Shown here: piece by piece, positions 34,990 through 43,869 of the stretch
Numbering within the stretch: the stretch's first letter is position 1
How the letters are laid out: the number at the start of each line of letters is the position of its first letter
DNA from: Paraburkholderia sp. BL9I2N2
GTDB lineage: Bacteria; Pseudomonadota; Gammaproteobacteria; Burkholderiales; Burkholderiaceae
Assembly: GCF_004339745.1 (NCBI RefSeq)
Contig: NZ_SMGP01000003.1
Span: 620,001-684,000, forward strand
Direction of reading: 5' to 3'
Length of the DNA stretch: 64,000 nucleotides
Notes under the pieces: model-generated
The model's database searches: none
Seen by the model: only the letters and a program-made list of their open reading frames with translations
What the model was told of the DNA's origin: nothing
Translations under genes and position numbers: made by a program

Positions 34990-35870
34990 AGCCTCGCCTC
35001 GACGCTTTGCTCCTCAACGGAAATGCCTGGGATGTGGCTTCTAGTTTAGTTCGCAGCGTCCGCCAAAGGTCTACCAGCCGAGAAGCCGCCGGTCGTGTCA
35101 GGGCGAATGGGTGCAGATCGATGGCAGCGATCACCACTGGTTCGAGGAACGGGCGCCGGCCTGCACACTGCTGGTGTACGTCGACGATGCGACCAGCCGG
35201 CTGACGCATCTGCACTTCACGGCGAGTGAATCGACGTTCAGTTACTTTGAGGCGACGCGTGCGTACATCGAATGCCACGGCAAGCCTGGCGCGTACTACA
35301 GCGACAAGGCGAGCGTGTTTCGCAGTGGCAAAGCCCATGAAACGGGAAGCAGCGTGACGCATTTCGGCCGGGCGATGTTCGAGCTGTGTTGAACACAAGC
35401 GCCTGAGTCACGTGCTGCAGGTCGCGCAGGCGATCCAGGCGCAACGCGACAACCGGCGCATCTCCGGCTCCCCTGCGCGCACAAATCAGGGACAACCGGC
35501 TCGTTCTGTGCGAACAGCAGCTCAGCCAAGGGCCGCGTCGAGCGCGCGCACCTGACGCTGCAGGACCGGGCAACGGAACGCGTGCAGGGCACGAAGGAGC
35601 AGCGTGAATTCACACAGGATGACATCAACGATGTGATCACGGAATTGTCACAACGCAGGCAGCCGAAGCAAACACGCAAACCTGGCCGTCGGTCTGCAGG
35701 ATCTGCCTGAACGGACTGACACGCCCTGCCCGTTTACACGCTGTCCTTCAACGCTGTGTGAGATTCAAACCGTTAAAGACAGGGGCAGACCTGACGTCAA
35801 ACCCAACCCCGGATACGACATTTCTATTTGGCTGCCACTGCGACATTTCAGAATGGCCTAGACAAAATAA
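34990..35870 (+). pseudogene. ISNCY (IS1202-like) transposase remnant
   Basis: The core reads EWVQIDGSDHHWFEERAPAC then TLLVYVDDATSRLTHLHF and YSDKASVFRS, the integrase-like catalytic region of this group with two Asp. The frame breaks after FGRAMFEL near 35390; later pieces (HKRLSHVLQVAQAIQ) follow in another frame. The N-terminal helix-turn-helix is largely missing. The segment 35750-35870 looks like the element's tail. Confidence 0.75.
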
Positions 35871-36880
35871 AAGTTCACTGTAATCGGGAACACAGCTTTG
35901 CTCAGTGAGATATGTTCTAGAAAGAAGCGTTAAATTGCTTTCGTTTGGTCATTGTGAAATTGTCTGAAACGAAGGGCCCCGTTAGTTGGGGCTATCCACC
36001 CCTTCGGTTCTGGACATCCCTGCCGTTTTTCGATGAAGTCGCTCGCACAACTGATTTTGTTATTACTTCTCAACTAAATTTGTTACTACCGCCCGGTACG
36101 GCCTGTCCGTCGATGTGATCGTCCCCGCCTCGTTCCAGAAACCGCGGCGCGCTTTCACGCAGCCGATAATCAGCTGCGACGATCGTGGATATCGGGCTGG
36201 GTCCACCCACCGGCGCAGGAGGCGGGTAGGGGAGCGCGATACCCGCGATGTGCGGGCATATCGTCGCGCAGCGCCGCAGTCCCGCGATTGCGGCGGCAGG
36301 CGTCGCGGCATAGACCTACGGATGGGCGTTTTCCCAGCGAGCCACAAACTGACCGTCGATGCTTTGATTGAGCCAGCACCACGGCAGCCCACCGCTGAGT
36401 CCTAACAGCGGCGGCGCACGTCGTGGTTCGCAGGGACTAGCGCGTCAATGACCTGCCAGCCTCCGATCTCTGACCACGATAGGCAGGCGCCCCGAGCCTC
36501 TTCCCACATCGAATCAAACCGGGTCTGCTGCCGCGTTCGGTATCTGGCCCGACGCAGGCATTTGCTGGAATACGGCGCACCGAGCCAACTGGACGTCACG
36601 GGCGCAATGAATTGGACGCCGTGTGGCGTTGCGCGCGCCACAAGGCTCCGAAGCTCACGCGTGCCGCATGGTATCCGAGCCATTGCTTCGCGTCGTCATC
36701 AACTCCCTCAACACAGGACTGGCAGTCCAGCTCGACCGACGGAGTGAGCCGCACTGCCGTGGTTCTCGATAGTCGCCGATCGGGCCAGCGGCGCATTTCG
36801 CCGAGGGACGGTCCAGTCAGACGCCGACCCTGAGGCCCCTCACGCGAACGCATCTAAGCCAGCCTTAGGTCGACGAGTTC
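35871..36880. other. Stretch without a supported gene
   Basis: Open frames on both strands overlap one another and none resembles a known protein. It probably consists of eroded genes. No tRNA, repeat or IS end was seen. Confidence 0.45.
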
Positions 36881-37173
36881 TAAGCAAATTCGCCGGGCGG
36901 CCCGGCGCCCGTGGTTGCCCTGCAGGGAGCGCCTCGTGGAAATCGCCTGTAGGACGGGGCGGTCGTCATCGCGCGGGCCGAGCCGACACACGGACCCAGA
37001 TCTTTCATCTGCCAGCGCACGTATCCGCGCCGATGCCAGAGATCGAGACTGCGCTGGATATCCTTGCCGTCGACAACGCGAGGGAGATCACCTGCAGTTC
37101 GTTGCGGTCTCGTCCGCAGAGCCGCCGTCAAAGTCAGCGCATGAAGTTCATCGGGCCCGTAAGTGGCGTCCAT
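36881..37173 (-). pseudogene. Possible LysR regulator remnant
   Basis: The minus-strand reading starts MDATYGPDELHALTLTAAL and contains SLDLWHRRGY, which could correspond to a LysR N-terminus and its LF/WxRR segment. The main support is position: the same operator-like element lies upstream (37195-37219) as before the intact LysR gene at 40750-41676. The similarity is weak. Confidence 0.35.
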
Positions 37174-37194
37174 CTACGGAAGAGATGGATTGCA

Positions 37195-37219
37195 TCTCAA
37201 TATGCCGTCTTCTCAGGAG
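37195..37219. promoter_or_regulatory. LysR operator-like element, copy 1
   Basis: TCTCAATATGCCGTC then TTCTCAGGA, an imperfect inverted repeat (TCTCAATA against TTCTCAGA-like). It lies 22 bases before the putative LysR remnant and 150 bases before the SDR gene on the other strand. Two further copies lie at 39446 and 41714. Confidence 0.6.
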
Positions 37220-37370
37220 GCCGGTGCGCTCCTACCATTCGTGTTCGGCCAGCGGGCCGATCTGCAAGCCCTCGCGCTTCTAGCGGGGAGCTTGGGTCGT
37301 CGTCCCGTTGCGGGACTTCGGCTCCGCCAGTCGCGGGACCCCGCTTTTCAATTACGAAGGATTAAAGATC

Positions 37371-38123
37371 ATGAAAAACTTAGAAGGCAAGATTGCAGTC
37401 GTCACGGGCGGAAGCAGTGGGATTGGCTTGGCCACAGCCAAGCGCTTCGTGGATGAAGGTGCACATGTCGTAATCACTGGGCGCCGAGAGAAAGAGCTGA
37501 AAGAGGCCGCCACGTTCATAAAGAAAAACGTTACGACGGTCGTGGGCGATGTGTCGCGCCTGGAAGATCTGGACCGCCTCTTTGCTGTCGTGAAAGAGAA
37601 ACATGGTCACATCGACATTCTCTTCGCGAACGCGGGCGCAGGGACAATCGCACCGCTCGCGGTAGCTAGTGAGGCCCATTTTGACCAGACCTTCGACGTG
37701 AATGTGAAGGGAATGTTCTTTACGGTGCAGAAAGCCCTTCCCCTCTTCAAAGACGGCGGTTCGATTATCCTGAACTCTTCGGTCTCGAACGTGCTCGGGC
37801 TTCCAGGATTTACTGCTTACGCCGCGAGTAAGGCGGCTGTGCGCAACTTCGCGCGCGGCTGGGCCTTGGAATTGAAAGACCGCAAGATCCGTGTGAATTG
37901 TATGAGCCCCGGAGCAATCGACACCCCCGCCTTGGCGACCACGACGGGCCTTACCGCTGAACAGGCCGAGCAAGCAGTCGCACAGTTCACCACGCAGATC
38001 CCAATGGGCCGCAGGGGCATGCCCGAGGAAATCGCTGCAGCAGTCACGTTCCTCGCCTCCGATGAAAGTTCTTACATCACCGGTATCGATCTTCCCGTCG
38101 ATGGGGGCATGGCGCAGGGCTGA
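37371..38123 (+). CDS. Short-chain dehydrogenase/reductase
   Basis: A 250-aa classical SDR. The NAD(P) motif is TGGSSGIG, with an Arg pair (TGRREKEL) after the second strand that suggests NADP(H). FANAGAG is the structural motif. The catalytic set is Ser in LNSSVSNV, Tyr-x3-Lys in YAASKAA and Asn in FDVNVKG. The C-terminus ends LPVDGGMAQG as usual. The start at 37371 follows GAAGGATTAAAG. It is transcribed away from the LysR-type operator and may be induced by that regulator. The substrate is unknown. Confidence 0.92.
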   Translation: MKNLEGKIAVVTGGSSGIGLATAKRFVDEGAHVVITGRREKELKEAATFIKKNVTTVVGDVSRLEDLDRLFAVVKEKHGHIDILFANAGAGTIAPLAVASEAHFDQTFDVNVKGMFFTVQKALPLFKDGGSIILNSSVSNVLGLPGFTAYAASKAAVRNFARGWALELKDRKIRVNCMSPGAIDTPALATTTGLTAEQAEQAVAQFTTQIPMGRRGMPEEIAAAVTFLASDESSYITGIDLPVDGGMAQG

Positions 38124-38154
38124 CCCGACGCGGTCCTGTGGCTGGACTTACGGG

Positions 38155-38290
38155 CACGCCGTTTCCATTGGTAGCGACACGACATATGCCACTGCCGTCC
38201 TGGACGGCAAGATCACGAACATCCCGGAGTACATTGACACGCAGGCGCAGGCGCGGGCCGCTCAGAGGAACGCGTCCGCGCCTGCGCAGT
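38155..38290 (+). pseudogene. NTF2-like (SnoaL) protein, C-terminal remnant
   Basis: The reading YATAVLDGKITNIPEYIDTQ then AQARAAQRNASAP matches the end of the NTF2-like protein at 40007-40456 (MTVRNGKVTNIREYVDTQAL). The rest of the gene is gone. It follows the SDR gene directly, so an SDR plus NTF2-like pair may have been the original arrangement. Confidence 0.75.
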
Positions 38291-38392
38291 GCCGGCCCTG
38301 GCGGCATTCTTCGCGGTCTATGGCGAATGAGCCGTGGACCGCTGCCTTGCACGTCATACGCTGGTCGAATTCTCTACCGTGAAGGAGATCCC

Positions 38393-39025
38393 ATGTACGA
38401 CCAAGCCAAGCTAGCGGAGTTGATCCGTTTCTCACGCGTCGATGCGGGCGCCACCGTCATCGACGTTTACCCGGGCGACGGCGACTGGACCCGTCTCTTT
38501 TCAGACGTCGTGGGACCCGAAGGACGGGTCTACAGCTTCGTGCCGGCCGAAGTCGCCCACTTCAAGAACGATCCGGTCGGCCTCATGCGGACGCTTGCGA
38601 AGGAGCCGGGCCGAGAGAACGTCGAGGTCGTTTCGGCGGACCTCGTGGCGATGCCGCAGGCCACTCGACCGGCTGATGTCCTGTGGCTGCACCTGTTCTA
38701 CCACGACCTCCACACTGCGCTTATGCAGGCCAAAGGCGCGACGGCGGCGGAGTTCAACCGAGCCGTCTACGAGCGACTGAAGTCCGGTGGGTACTATGTC
38801 ATCGTCGATCACGCCACCGCCGCCGGGTTGGGCATGAGCAACGCCGAGTCGCTGCATCGGATTGACCCTGCGTCCGTGCGCGAGGAGGTGGAAGCGGCAG
38901 GCTTCGTACTGGACGCGGAAAGCACCGTTCTCGCCAACAAGGACGATCCGCACTCGAGCAAGGTGTTCGACCCCTCGATCAAGGGTGAGACCGATCGCTT
39001 CGCCTATCGGTTTGTGAAGCCCTAA
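38393..39025 (+). CDS. SAM-dependent methyltransferase-like protein
   Basis: A 210-aa class I methyltransferase relative (group of predicted methyltransferases such as COG4798). The SAM-binding motif is degenerate: ATVIDVYPGDGDWT. Later motifs are VVSADLVAMPQ, ADVLWLHLFYHDLH and LKSGGYYVIVDHAT. The start at 38393 follows GAAGGAGATCCC. No signal peptide is seen, unlike many relatives, so it should be cytoplasmic. The substrate is unknown. It follows the NTF2-like remnant on the same strand. Confidence 0.85.
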   Translation: MYDQAKLAELIRFSRVDAGATVIDVYPGDGDWTRLFSDVVGPEGRVYSFVPAEVAHFKNDPVGLMRTLAKEPGRENVEVVSADLVAMPQATRPADVLWLHLFYHDLHTALMQAKGATAAEFNRAVYERLKSGGYYVIVDHATAAGLGMSNAESLHRIDPASVREEVEAAGFVLDAESTVLANKDDPHSSKVFDPSIKGETDRFAYRFVKP

Positions 39026-39129
39026 CGAGTCCCGCCGCCCACTTAACGTCGAGCTCGCCACTGGGTGCAAACAACTTGATGCGATCAGAGTAACTTTGAG
39101 CCCGGCAAGCGCGGATGACGGCTGCGCCA

Positions 39130-39409
39130 TGGCGTTGCAACAATGCCGCCGGTGACGAGCACCGCAGATGGCCGGATCTCCGCGACCAACCTCGAAAGCC
39201 ATAGGGCGATGCAACGATTGATTTCGGGGCGACATCGGTCAGCGCGGCATTGTGCTTGGCTTCGATCGATGCTTGGCAGCCGGCCGCACCACCTCGATTT
39301 CCGCTCCACACACCAGCCGCCGACCGGACCAAACGGCTCATACGCGGCACTGAGTCCTTCGACAAAGAGGCGCAGCGGGGAGCTGATCAAGAGAGACGTC
39401 ATCGAGCAT
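39130..39409 (-). pseudogene. LysR regulator remnant with internal deletion
   Basis: It begins MLDDVSLDQL, almost the same as the intact LysR at 41676 (MLDGVSLDQL). It then jumps, with a frame change, to PLRLFVEGLSAAYEP, the equivalent of PLRIFVEGLGAGYQP in the effector domain. About 110 codons are deleted between. Downstream similarity fades. The operator-like element lies 37 bases upstream, as in the intact gene. Confidence 0.8.
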
Positions 39410-39445
39410 GCAGTTGCTTTCTTTCGCACCACGTGATGATTCGCA

Positions 39446-39467
39446 TCTCAATATACCGTATTCCTGA
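39446..39467. promoter_or_regulatory. LysR operator-like element, copy 2
   Basis: TCTCAATATACCGTATTCCT then GA. The inner part AATA-TACCG-TATT is a clear inverted repeat. It sits between the LysR remnant and the pirin / NTF2-like stretch on the opposite strand. Confidence 0.65.
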
Positions 39468-39699
39468 CTCGGGGCCCTTTGACCAGCCTCGACCTCTGGA
39501 TGGCCAACAAGTATTGCGCACGCGTTGAACTACGGCCTGCCGTCCAAGCACATGGACGCGGAACGCGCCTGGCTGGTCCCAAGCGAGAAAAGACTCTCTG
39601 CCGTGTGCACGCTTCCCGAGTTGCACGAGCACTATCCATCGCTGAAACGGATGGTTCGGTTCTCAATATCAGGGCTTCTCACGAGCCCGCTTCGGCCGC

Positions 39700-39935
39700 A
39701 CCATTGGAAATCGGGGCATTCGAACGCTTCGTTTCCATTCATTCGCGAGATCTGCTTCTGCTCCAAGGCCAGCCGCTCGACGAACCCGTTGTGCAGCACG
39801 GGCCCTTCGTGATGAATACGCCCGATAAGATTCGCGACGCTTACGCCGATTATCGAAGCACCCGCTCCGGTACGTGGCCATGGCCAACCCCGGATCCCAA
39901 TCATGGCCCAAGCAGGGGGCGATTTGCGATTCTCG
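39700..39935 (+). pseudogene. Pirin-family C-terminal fragment
   Basis: The reading IHSRDLLLLQGQPLDEPVVQ then HGPFVMNTPDKIRDAYADYR resembles the C-terminal half of pirin proteins (LLLAGEPL..EPVV..GPFVMNT). The N-terminal cupin with the metal ligands is absent. The fragment is in frame with the following NTF2-like gene, but that gene has its own start. Confidence 0.65.
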
Positions 39936-40006
39936 AAGCGACAACACCGCGTCCTCAGCCGCCGGTCCATAAGCATTCGAATAGGTCAGAAAATGGAGAG
40001 CTTTCG

Positions 40007-40456
40007 ATGAGCATCAAAGAGAATGTCCAAGTCGTCAAAGACTTCTTTGCAGCAACGGGCAGCGGCGATAGACGACGTCTGCTGTCGTTGTGCGCTGAAG
40101 ATATCGAGTGGATCGTTCCGGGCGAGGGTTGGGCCTTGGCCGGGACGCATCGCGGGCATGCCGGACTGGAGGATTTGCTTCAGAAGGCCTCCGGTCTGGA
40201 AACGTCATTCCCCGAGCCTCCAGAATTCGTCGCGCAGGGAGACCGGGTGTTGATGACTGGCCTCGCTAGGGGAAAAGTGAAGGCCACGAATAGGCCGTTC
40301 GAAGATTATTTCGTCTTTGCCATGACCGTTCGAAATGGCAAGGTGACGAACATCCGGGAGTACGTTGACACGCAAGCACTGGCGCGAGCATCCGAGCCGC
40401 TAGTCTCGGACGAGCGTGCGCGGCGGAACGCGCGAGCGGACACGCGGCGTCGATAG
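40007..40456 (+). CDS. NTF2-like (SnoaL / ketosteroid isomerase fold) protein
   Basis: A 149-aa protein with the typical start (VQVVKDFFAATGSGDRRRLL), then LCAEDIEWIVPGEGWALAGT, GHAGLEDLL and the final strands FVFAMTVRNGKVTNIREYVD. GGAGAG precedes the ATG at 40007. The fold serves small-molecule isomerases, dehydratases and binding proteins, so no reaction can be named. The C-terminal 25 residues (Arg-rich) are atypical. A fragment of a paralog follows the SDR gene at 38.2 kb. Confidence 0.85.
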   Translation: MSIKENVQVVKDFFAATGSGDRRRLLSLCAEDIEWIVPGEGWALAGTHRGHAGLEDLLQKASGLETSFPEPPEFVAQGDRVLMTGLARGKVKATNRPFEDYFVFAMTVRNGKVTNIREYVDTQALARASEPLVSDERARRNARADTRRR

Positions 40457-40749
40457 CCGCGTGTACTCGTTTGGCTGCTCCAGGGCGCCTTCGCACCGGT
40501 TTGCACACACCAAGCGTGACCCAAAAATGCTGATTTCCCGATACCTCCGCACCGCGGGGGCGGGCCACCATCGCCGACTTGAGTCGGCTAAAGGGTGACA
40601 GCCGTGCCCCACTGCGGTGCTGTCCGCGGGCCGCTGAGGCGCGGCCATAGGCGGAGCAGGCGCGGCCGAACTCGCGGGCAAGCGGCCCTTCCTGATGGCC
40701 ACGGGGCCTGGTGTTTGCCCGTGGAGACCGATAAGGCCGCTGCCTAGCG

Positions 40750-41676
40750 CTAGAGTTTTGCGGGTTCAGGCGACTCTTTTGCGCTCGACCAGTCTTTCAG
40801 ATGCTCAACGAGCCAGCGACCGGCGGGACCAGGAGGCGCTGCGGCTGGGTAGACGGCAGAAATGGTCAGCATGGTTCCAGCGCGCGGGACACCATCGACG
40901 TCAAGGGCGACCAGGTCACCGGAGGCGATGTCTTTCTCCACCATGTGAAGAGGCATCCCTCCCCAGCCGACACAGTCCTTGAGCAACGCATATTTCGTGG
41001 ACAGATCGGCCAAGCGCCAGGTCGTAGACGATAGGACCCCGTAGTCGCGGCCAGCGAGCAGCTGTGAACGATCGGTCAAGACCAGTTGCACGTGCTTGGA
41101 GAGTTCCTTCTTGGGGATATGGCCCTCGAAGTTTGCAAGCGGGTGGCCACGCGCAGCAACCATCACCAACGGGACGGTGCCGAGGCGGTCGATAGCCAGC
41201 GACGCGAAGTCCATTGGGAGTGAGGCGAGGATTCCCAACGTGCAGCGCCCCTCCAGCACCGGCTGATACCCAGCACCCAAACCCTCCACGAAGATCCGTA
41301 ACGGCGTCAACGGGAAGCGCTTGGCGAACGCTCTGGCTGCCTCGCTGATGGCGGCAGTGGGAAAGAAGACATCGAACACCACGGAGAGCTCGGCCTCGAC
41401 TCCCGAGGTCATGAGCTTTGCCCGAGCTTTGAGGGTGTCAACACCCGACACGATAGCCCGCGCATCCGCAAGAATGAGCACGCCTTCAGGCGTTAGTTTT
41501 GGGAAACGCCCTGACCTGTCGAATAGTGTGATGCCGATCTGCTCCTCCAAAGCACTCACCCAGCCACTGACTGCGGACTGCACGCGGTTCAAGCGTCGAG
41601 CCGCCGCGGAGAAGCTTCCTTCGTCCACCGCAGCGATGAATGTTCTGAGCTGGTCGAGGGATACGCCGTCGAGCAT
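40750..41676 (-). CDS. LysR-family transcriptional regulator
   Basis: A 308-aa regulator with the N-terminal helix-turn-helix (LDQLRTFIAAVDEGSFSAAA, LNRVQSAVSGWVSALEEQIG, LFDRSGRFPKLT) and the periplasmic-binding-like effector domain (PLRIFVEGLGAGYQP, LVMVAARGHPLANFEG). It is the only intact member of three LysR copies here. Each has the same inverted-repeat element 22-38 bases upstream, which is the likely self-regulatory site. The probable targets are the SDR and NTF2-like genes beside the other two copies of that site. Confidence 0.92.
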   Translation of the reverse strand: MLDGVSLDQLRTFIAAVDEGSFSAAARRLNRVQSAVSGWVSALEEQIGITLFDRSGRFPKLTPEGVLILADARAIVSGVDTLKARAKLMTSGVEAELSVVFDVFFPTAAISEAARAFAKRFPLTPLRIFVEGLGAGYQPVLEGRCTLGILASLPMDFASLAIDRLGTVPLVMVAARGHPLANFEGHIPKKELSKHVQLVLTDRSQLLAGRDYGVLSSTTWRLADLSTKYALLKDCVGWGGMPLHMVEKDIASGDLVALDVDGVPRAGTMLTISAVYPAAAPPGPAGRWLVEHLKDWSSAKESPEPAKL

Positions 41677-41713
41677 ATAAGCCTTTATCTATCTCTGAGA
41701 GCGATGTCTCGCA

Positions 41714-41736
41714 TCGCAATATACCGGATTCTCAGA
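41714..41736. promoter_or_regulatory. LysR operator-like element, copy 3
   Basis: TCGCAATATACCGGAT then TCTCAGA, 38 bases upstream of the intact LysR start. It shares AATATACCG and TTCTCAG with the other copies. Confidence 0.65.
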
Positions 41737-41822
41737 GTGGGTGGCCTGCGGCATTGAACTTGAGCGTTGCATGATGAACAGAGTCGAGAGAATACGTGCC
41801 GTCGGCGTTCAGCACTAGCTTC

Positions 41823-42232
41823 TCAGATCGGCCTGGAGGTGGGTTGTAGGTCCCAATCTGGCAGTTTAACGAAGGCCTCGCCATTCAGTCCCTGCGTCAC
41901 GATGACAGTGTTATTGATGAACTGGTCGCCGAACCAGCGCTGCCCGAGCGTTGCCGTCACCATTTTTTCGATGGGCGTCGAGCTATCGAGCAAAAGGTCG
42001 AGTGACGCCTTCATTTCAACCAGAGTGCCCACCGCGTCAAGCGCTGAGTCTTCTCCCATTCCCTGATAGCCATCAGAGTTCACCAACGCTGTTGTATTGA
42101 AGTTATGCGTCCAGCCTTTCCCTAACGGACCACTCTGGTTCTTTCGGCCTGACCTGTACTGGCGCTGAAAATTCAGGCTCTGTGGGAAGGCGCCTGTGCC
42201 TACAACGGCCGCATTGATAACATCTTGACATC
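41823..42232 (-). pseudogene. Rhs-family protein fragment
   Basis: Read on the minus strand: FPQSLNFQRQYRSGRKNQSG, then PLGKGWTHNFNTTALVNSDG, then QGMGEDSALDAVGTLVEMKA, ending at 41823. The SGPLGKGWTHNF segment is typical of the start of Rhs/YD-repeat proteins. There is no start, no YD repeats and no toxin end, so it is a fragment. Its upstream edge touches the regulatory repeat of the citrate-lyase-like operon. Confidence 0.75.
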
Positions 42233-42262
42233 AATGCTTCGAAAAAATGCACTTATCGCTTA
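42212..42262 (+). promoter_or_regulatory. Regulatory repeat 1, before the citrate-lyase-like operon
   Basis: CATTGAT (42212) and ATCAATG (42230) form an inverted repeat of the TGAT-N11-ATCA type, followed by TTCGAAAAAATGCACTTATC. Nearly the same 48-base block, with the same N11 spacing, lies before the MFS gene at 46585-46632. T-N11-A geometry is typical of LysR sites. Confidence 0.7.
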
Positions 42263-42560
42263 ACTCAATTTGCGTGAGTATCTGTACTCAAGATTCCAGC
42301 GAGATTGGCACGAAAATAAAACGCATCGGAGACAAGGCTATGTACAACGCAAGGCGCACCTTGAGCGCCTAACGATCGCCCCTTGGGCGGCTAGTCTCGA
42401 GCCCCAGCGGTTCGAGCACCGGACAACTCGACACACATCATCCACGCATTCCGAACGCCAACGGCGTCACGGCCGCTTGTCACGCCTCGCGCTTTCGCCG
42501 AACTACCAATCCGTACACCCGTTTCTTTTTATATCGCTATGCCCTTCAGGAGACAACTTC

Positions 42561-43859
42561 ATGCAAATCACCGGTATGTTGCACGGCGCGCGCCTGTTGC
42601 AATTCGTTGGATTCCCGGCGAGTGAGATCCTCGGCCCGAGCGCCAGCGAGGAGGAGATCAAGACTTTGATCGATCGTCATCGCCAGATATTCATCAAACC
42701 CGTTTTCAAAGGCGGAGTGGGAAAGAAGGGGAAGGCGGGTTTACTGGGCCGCGCGACCGATCTCAAGACGGCGTTGATCGAAAAAGAGCGGTTGTACTTC
42801 GCCGAGCATTCCGTCGGCCACGTGAAAGCAAAGTCGAATGGCGTGACGTTCGAAGCCGGCGTTCCAGCCCAGCATGAGGTCTATTTCTCGATCACCGACT
42901 CCACGCGTTTTCGTGCGCCGACCATGACGCTCTCGCACAAGGGCGGCATGGATATCGAAGAGGTCGATCCGAAGCATGTGGCGATGGTGCCCTTCGACGC
43001 GTTGACGGGTTTAAAGGCGTTCGTCGTGGCGAACGCGCTGAGCGAAATCGGTGCGCCGAAGGAGATCATCTCGCCGCTCGTGCAGCAGTTGCCGAAACTC
43101 TGGGAGCTCTTTCACGATTTCGGCATGACGACACTGGAGTTGAATCCGATCCGCATGCGCGAGGACAAGCACGGACGACTCACGCCGGTTGCCTGCGACT
43201 TCAAGTGCGGCTTCGATCGCGATGATCCGCGATGGACGCGCCTCGGGCTGCCGCAACACCTGTTCGCAGCGGACTACTCCGACTTCGAGCAGGAGATCAA
43301 TCAGTTGCGCACGCACCAGGGCCAGAGCGACGTGTATGTGATCAACGAGAAAGGCACGATTCTCGCGCCGACGTTCGGCGGCGGCGCCAACTCGCTCGTC
43401 ACCGAAATGCTGGGCGACGCCGCGATCATCTCGTCGGATTTCGGCGGCAATCCGCCTTACGCGAAGATGAAAGAAGTGGCCCGCATCTGCTTCAGGCATT
43501 GGCTCAAGCAGGCGAATGTGCTTTTCATCATCGGCGGCAAGTCGAATAACACCGACATCTTCGAGACGCTGCGAGCGATGGCCGACGCTCTTCGCGAACA
43601 CTTCAGCGAGCATGGGCCGACGCCCCTTTACGTGGTGCTCGGCCGCGGAGGGCCGAACCTCGTGCGAGGGATGGCCGCGCTGAGAGATACATGCGATTCG
43701 CTCGGCCTGCCGTACCGGCTGTTCGGATTTGATTCCGACATCAGCGAAGTCATCCAGTACGCACGGCAGGCGGATGCTTGGATGCGCGCCGGTGGCCGAG
43801 CCGAGGTCGCAGCACGGATCGGCGCGCCCACGACCGAAACCGAAACGGCTCAAGCCTGA
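42561..43859 (+). CDS. ATP-citrate-lyase-like beta subunit (ATP-grasp ligase)
   Basis: A 432-aa protein related to the ATP-grasp half of ATP-citrate lyase and to succinyl-CoA synthetase beta. The N-terminal ATP-grasp region includes IFIKPVFKGGVGKKGKAG and FGMTTLELNPIRM, with the Glu/Asn metal ligands. The C-terminal flavodoxin-like domain has FGGGANSLVTEMLGDAAIIS and the nucleotide loop GRGGPNLVRGM. The ATG at 42561 has AGGAGACAAC upstream; the frame is open further left without a site. It is followed 10 bases later by the alpha-like gene. The pair should activate a carboxylate to its CoA ester with ATP. Confidence 0.85.
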   Translation: MQITGMLHGARLLQFVGFPASEILGPSASEEEIKTLIDRHRQIFIKPVFKGGVGKKGKAGLLGRATDLKTALIEKERLYFAEHSVGHVKAKSNGVTFEAGVPAQHEVYFSITDSTRFRAPTMTLSHKGGMDIEEVDPKHVAMVPFDALTGLKAFVVANALSEIGAPKEIISPLVQQLPKLWELFHDFGMTTLELNPIRMREDKHGRLTPVACDFKCGFDRDDPRWTRLGLPQHLFAADYSDFEQEINQLRTHQGQSDVYVINEKGTILAPTFGGGANSLVTEMLGDAAIISSDFGGNPPYAKMKEVARICFRHWLKQANVLFIIGGKSNNTDIFETLRAMADALREHFSEHGPTPLYVVLGRGGPNLVRGMAALRDTCDSLGLPYRLFGFDSDISEVIQYARQADAWMRAGGRAEVAARIGAPTTETETAQA

Positions 43860-43869
43860 GGAGAGCGAC

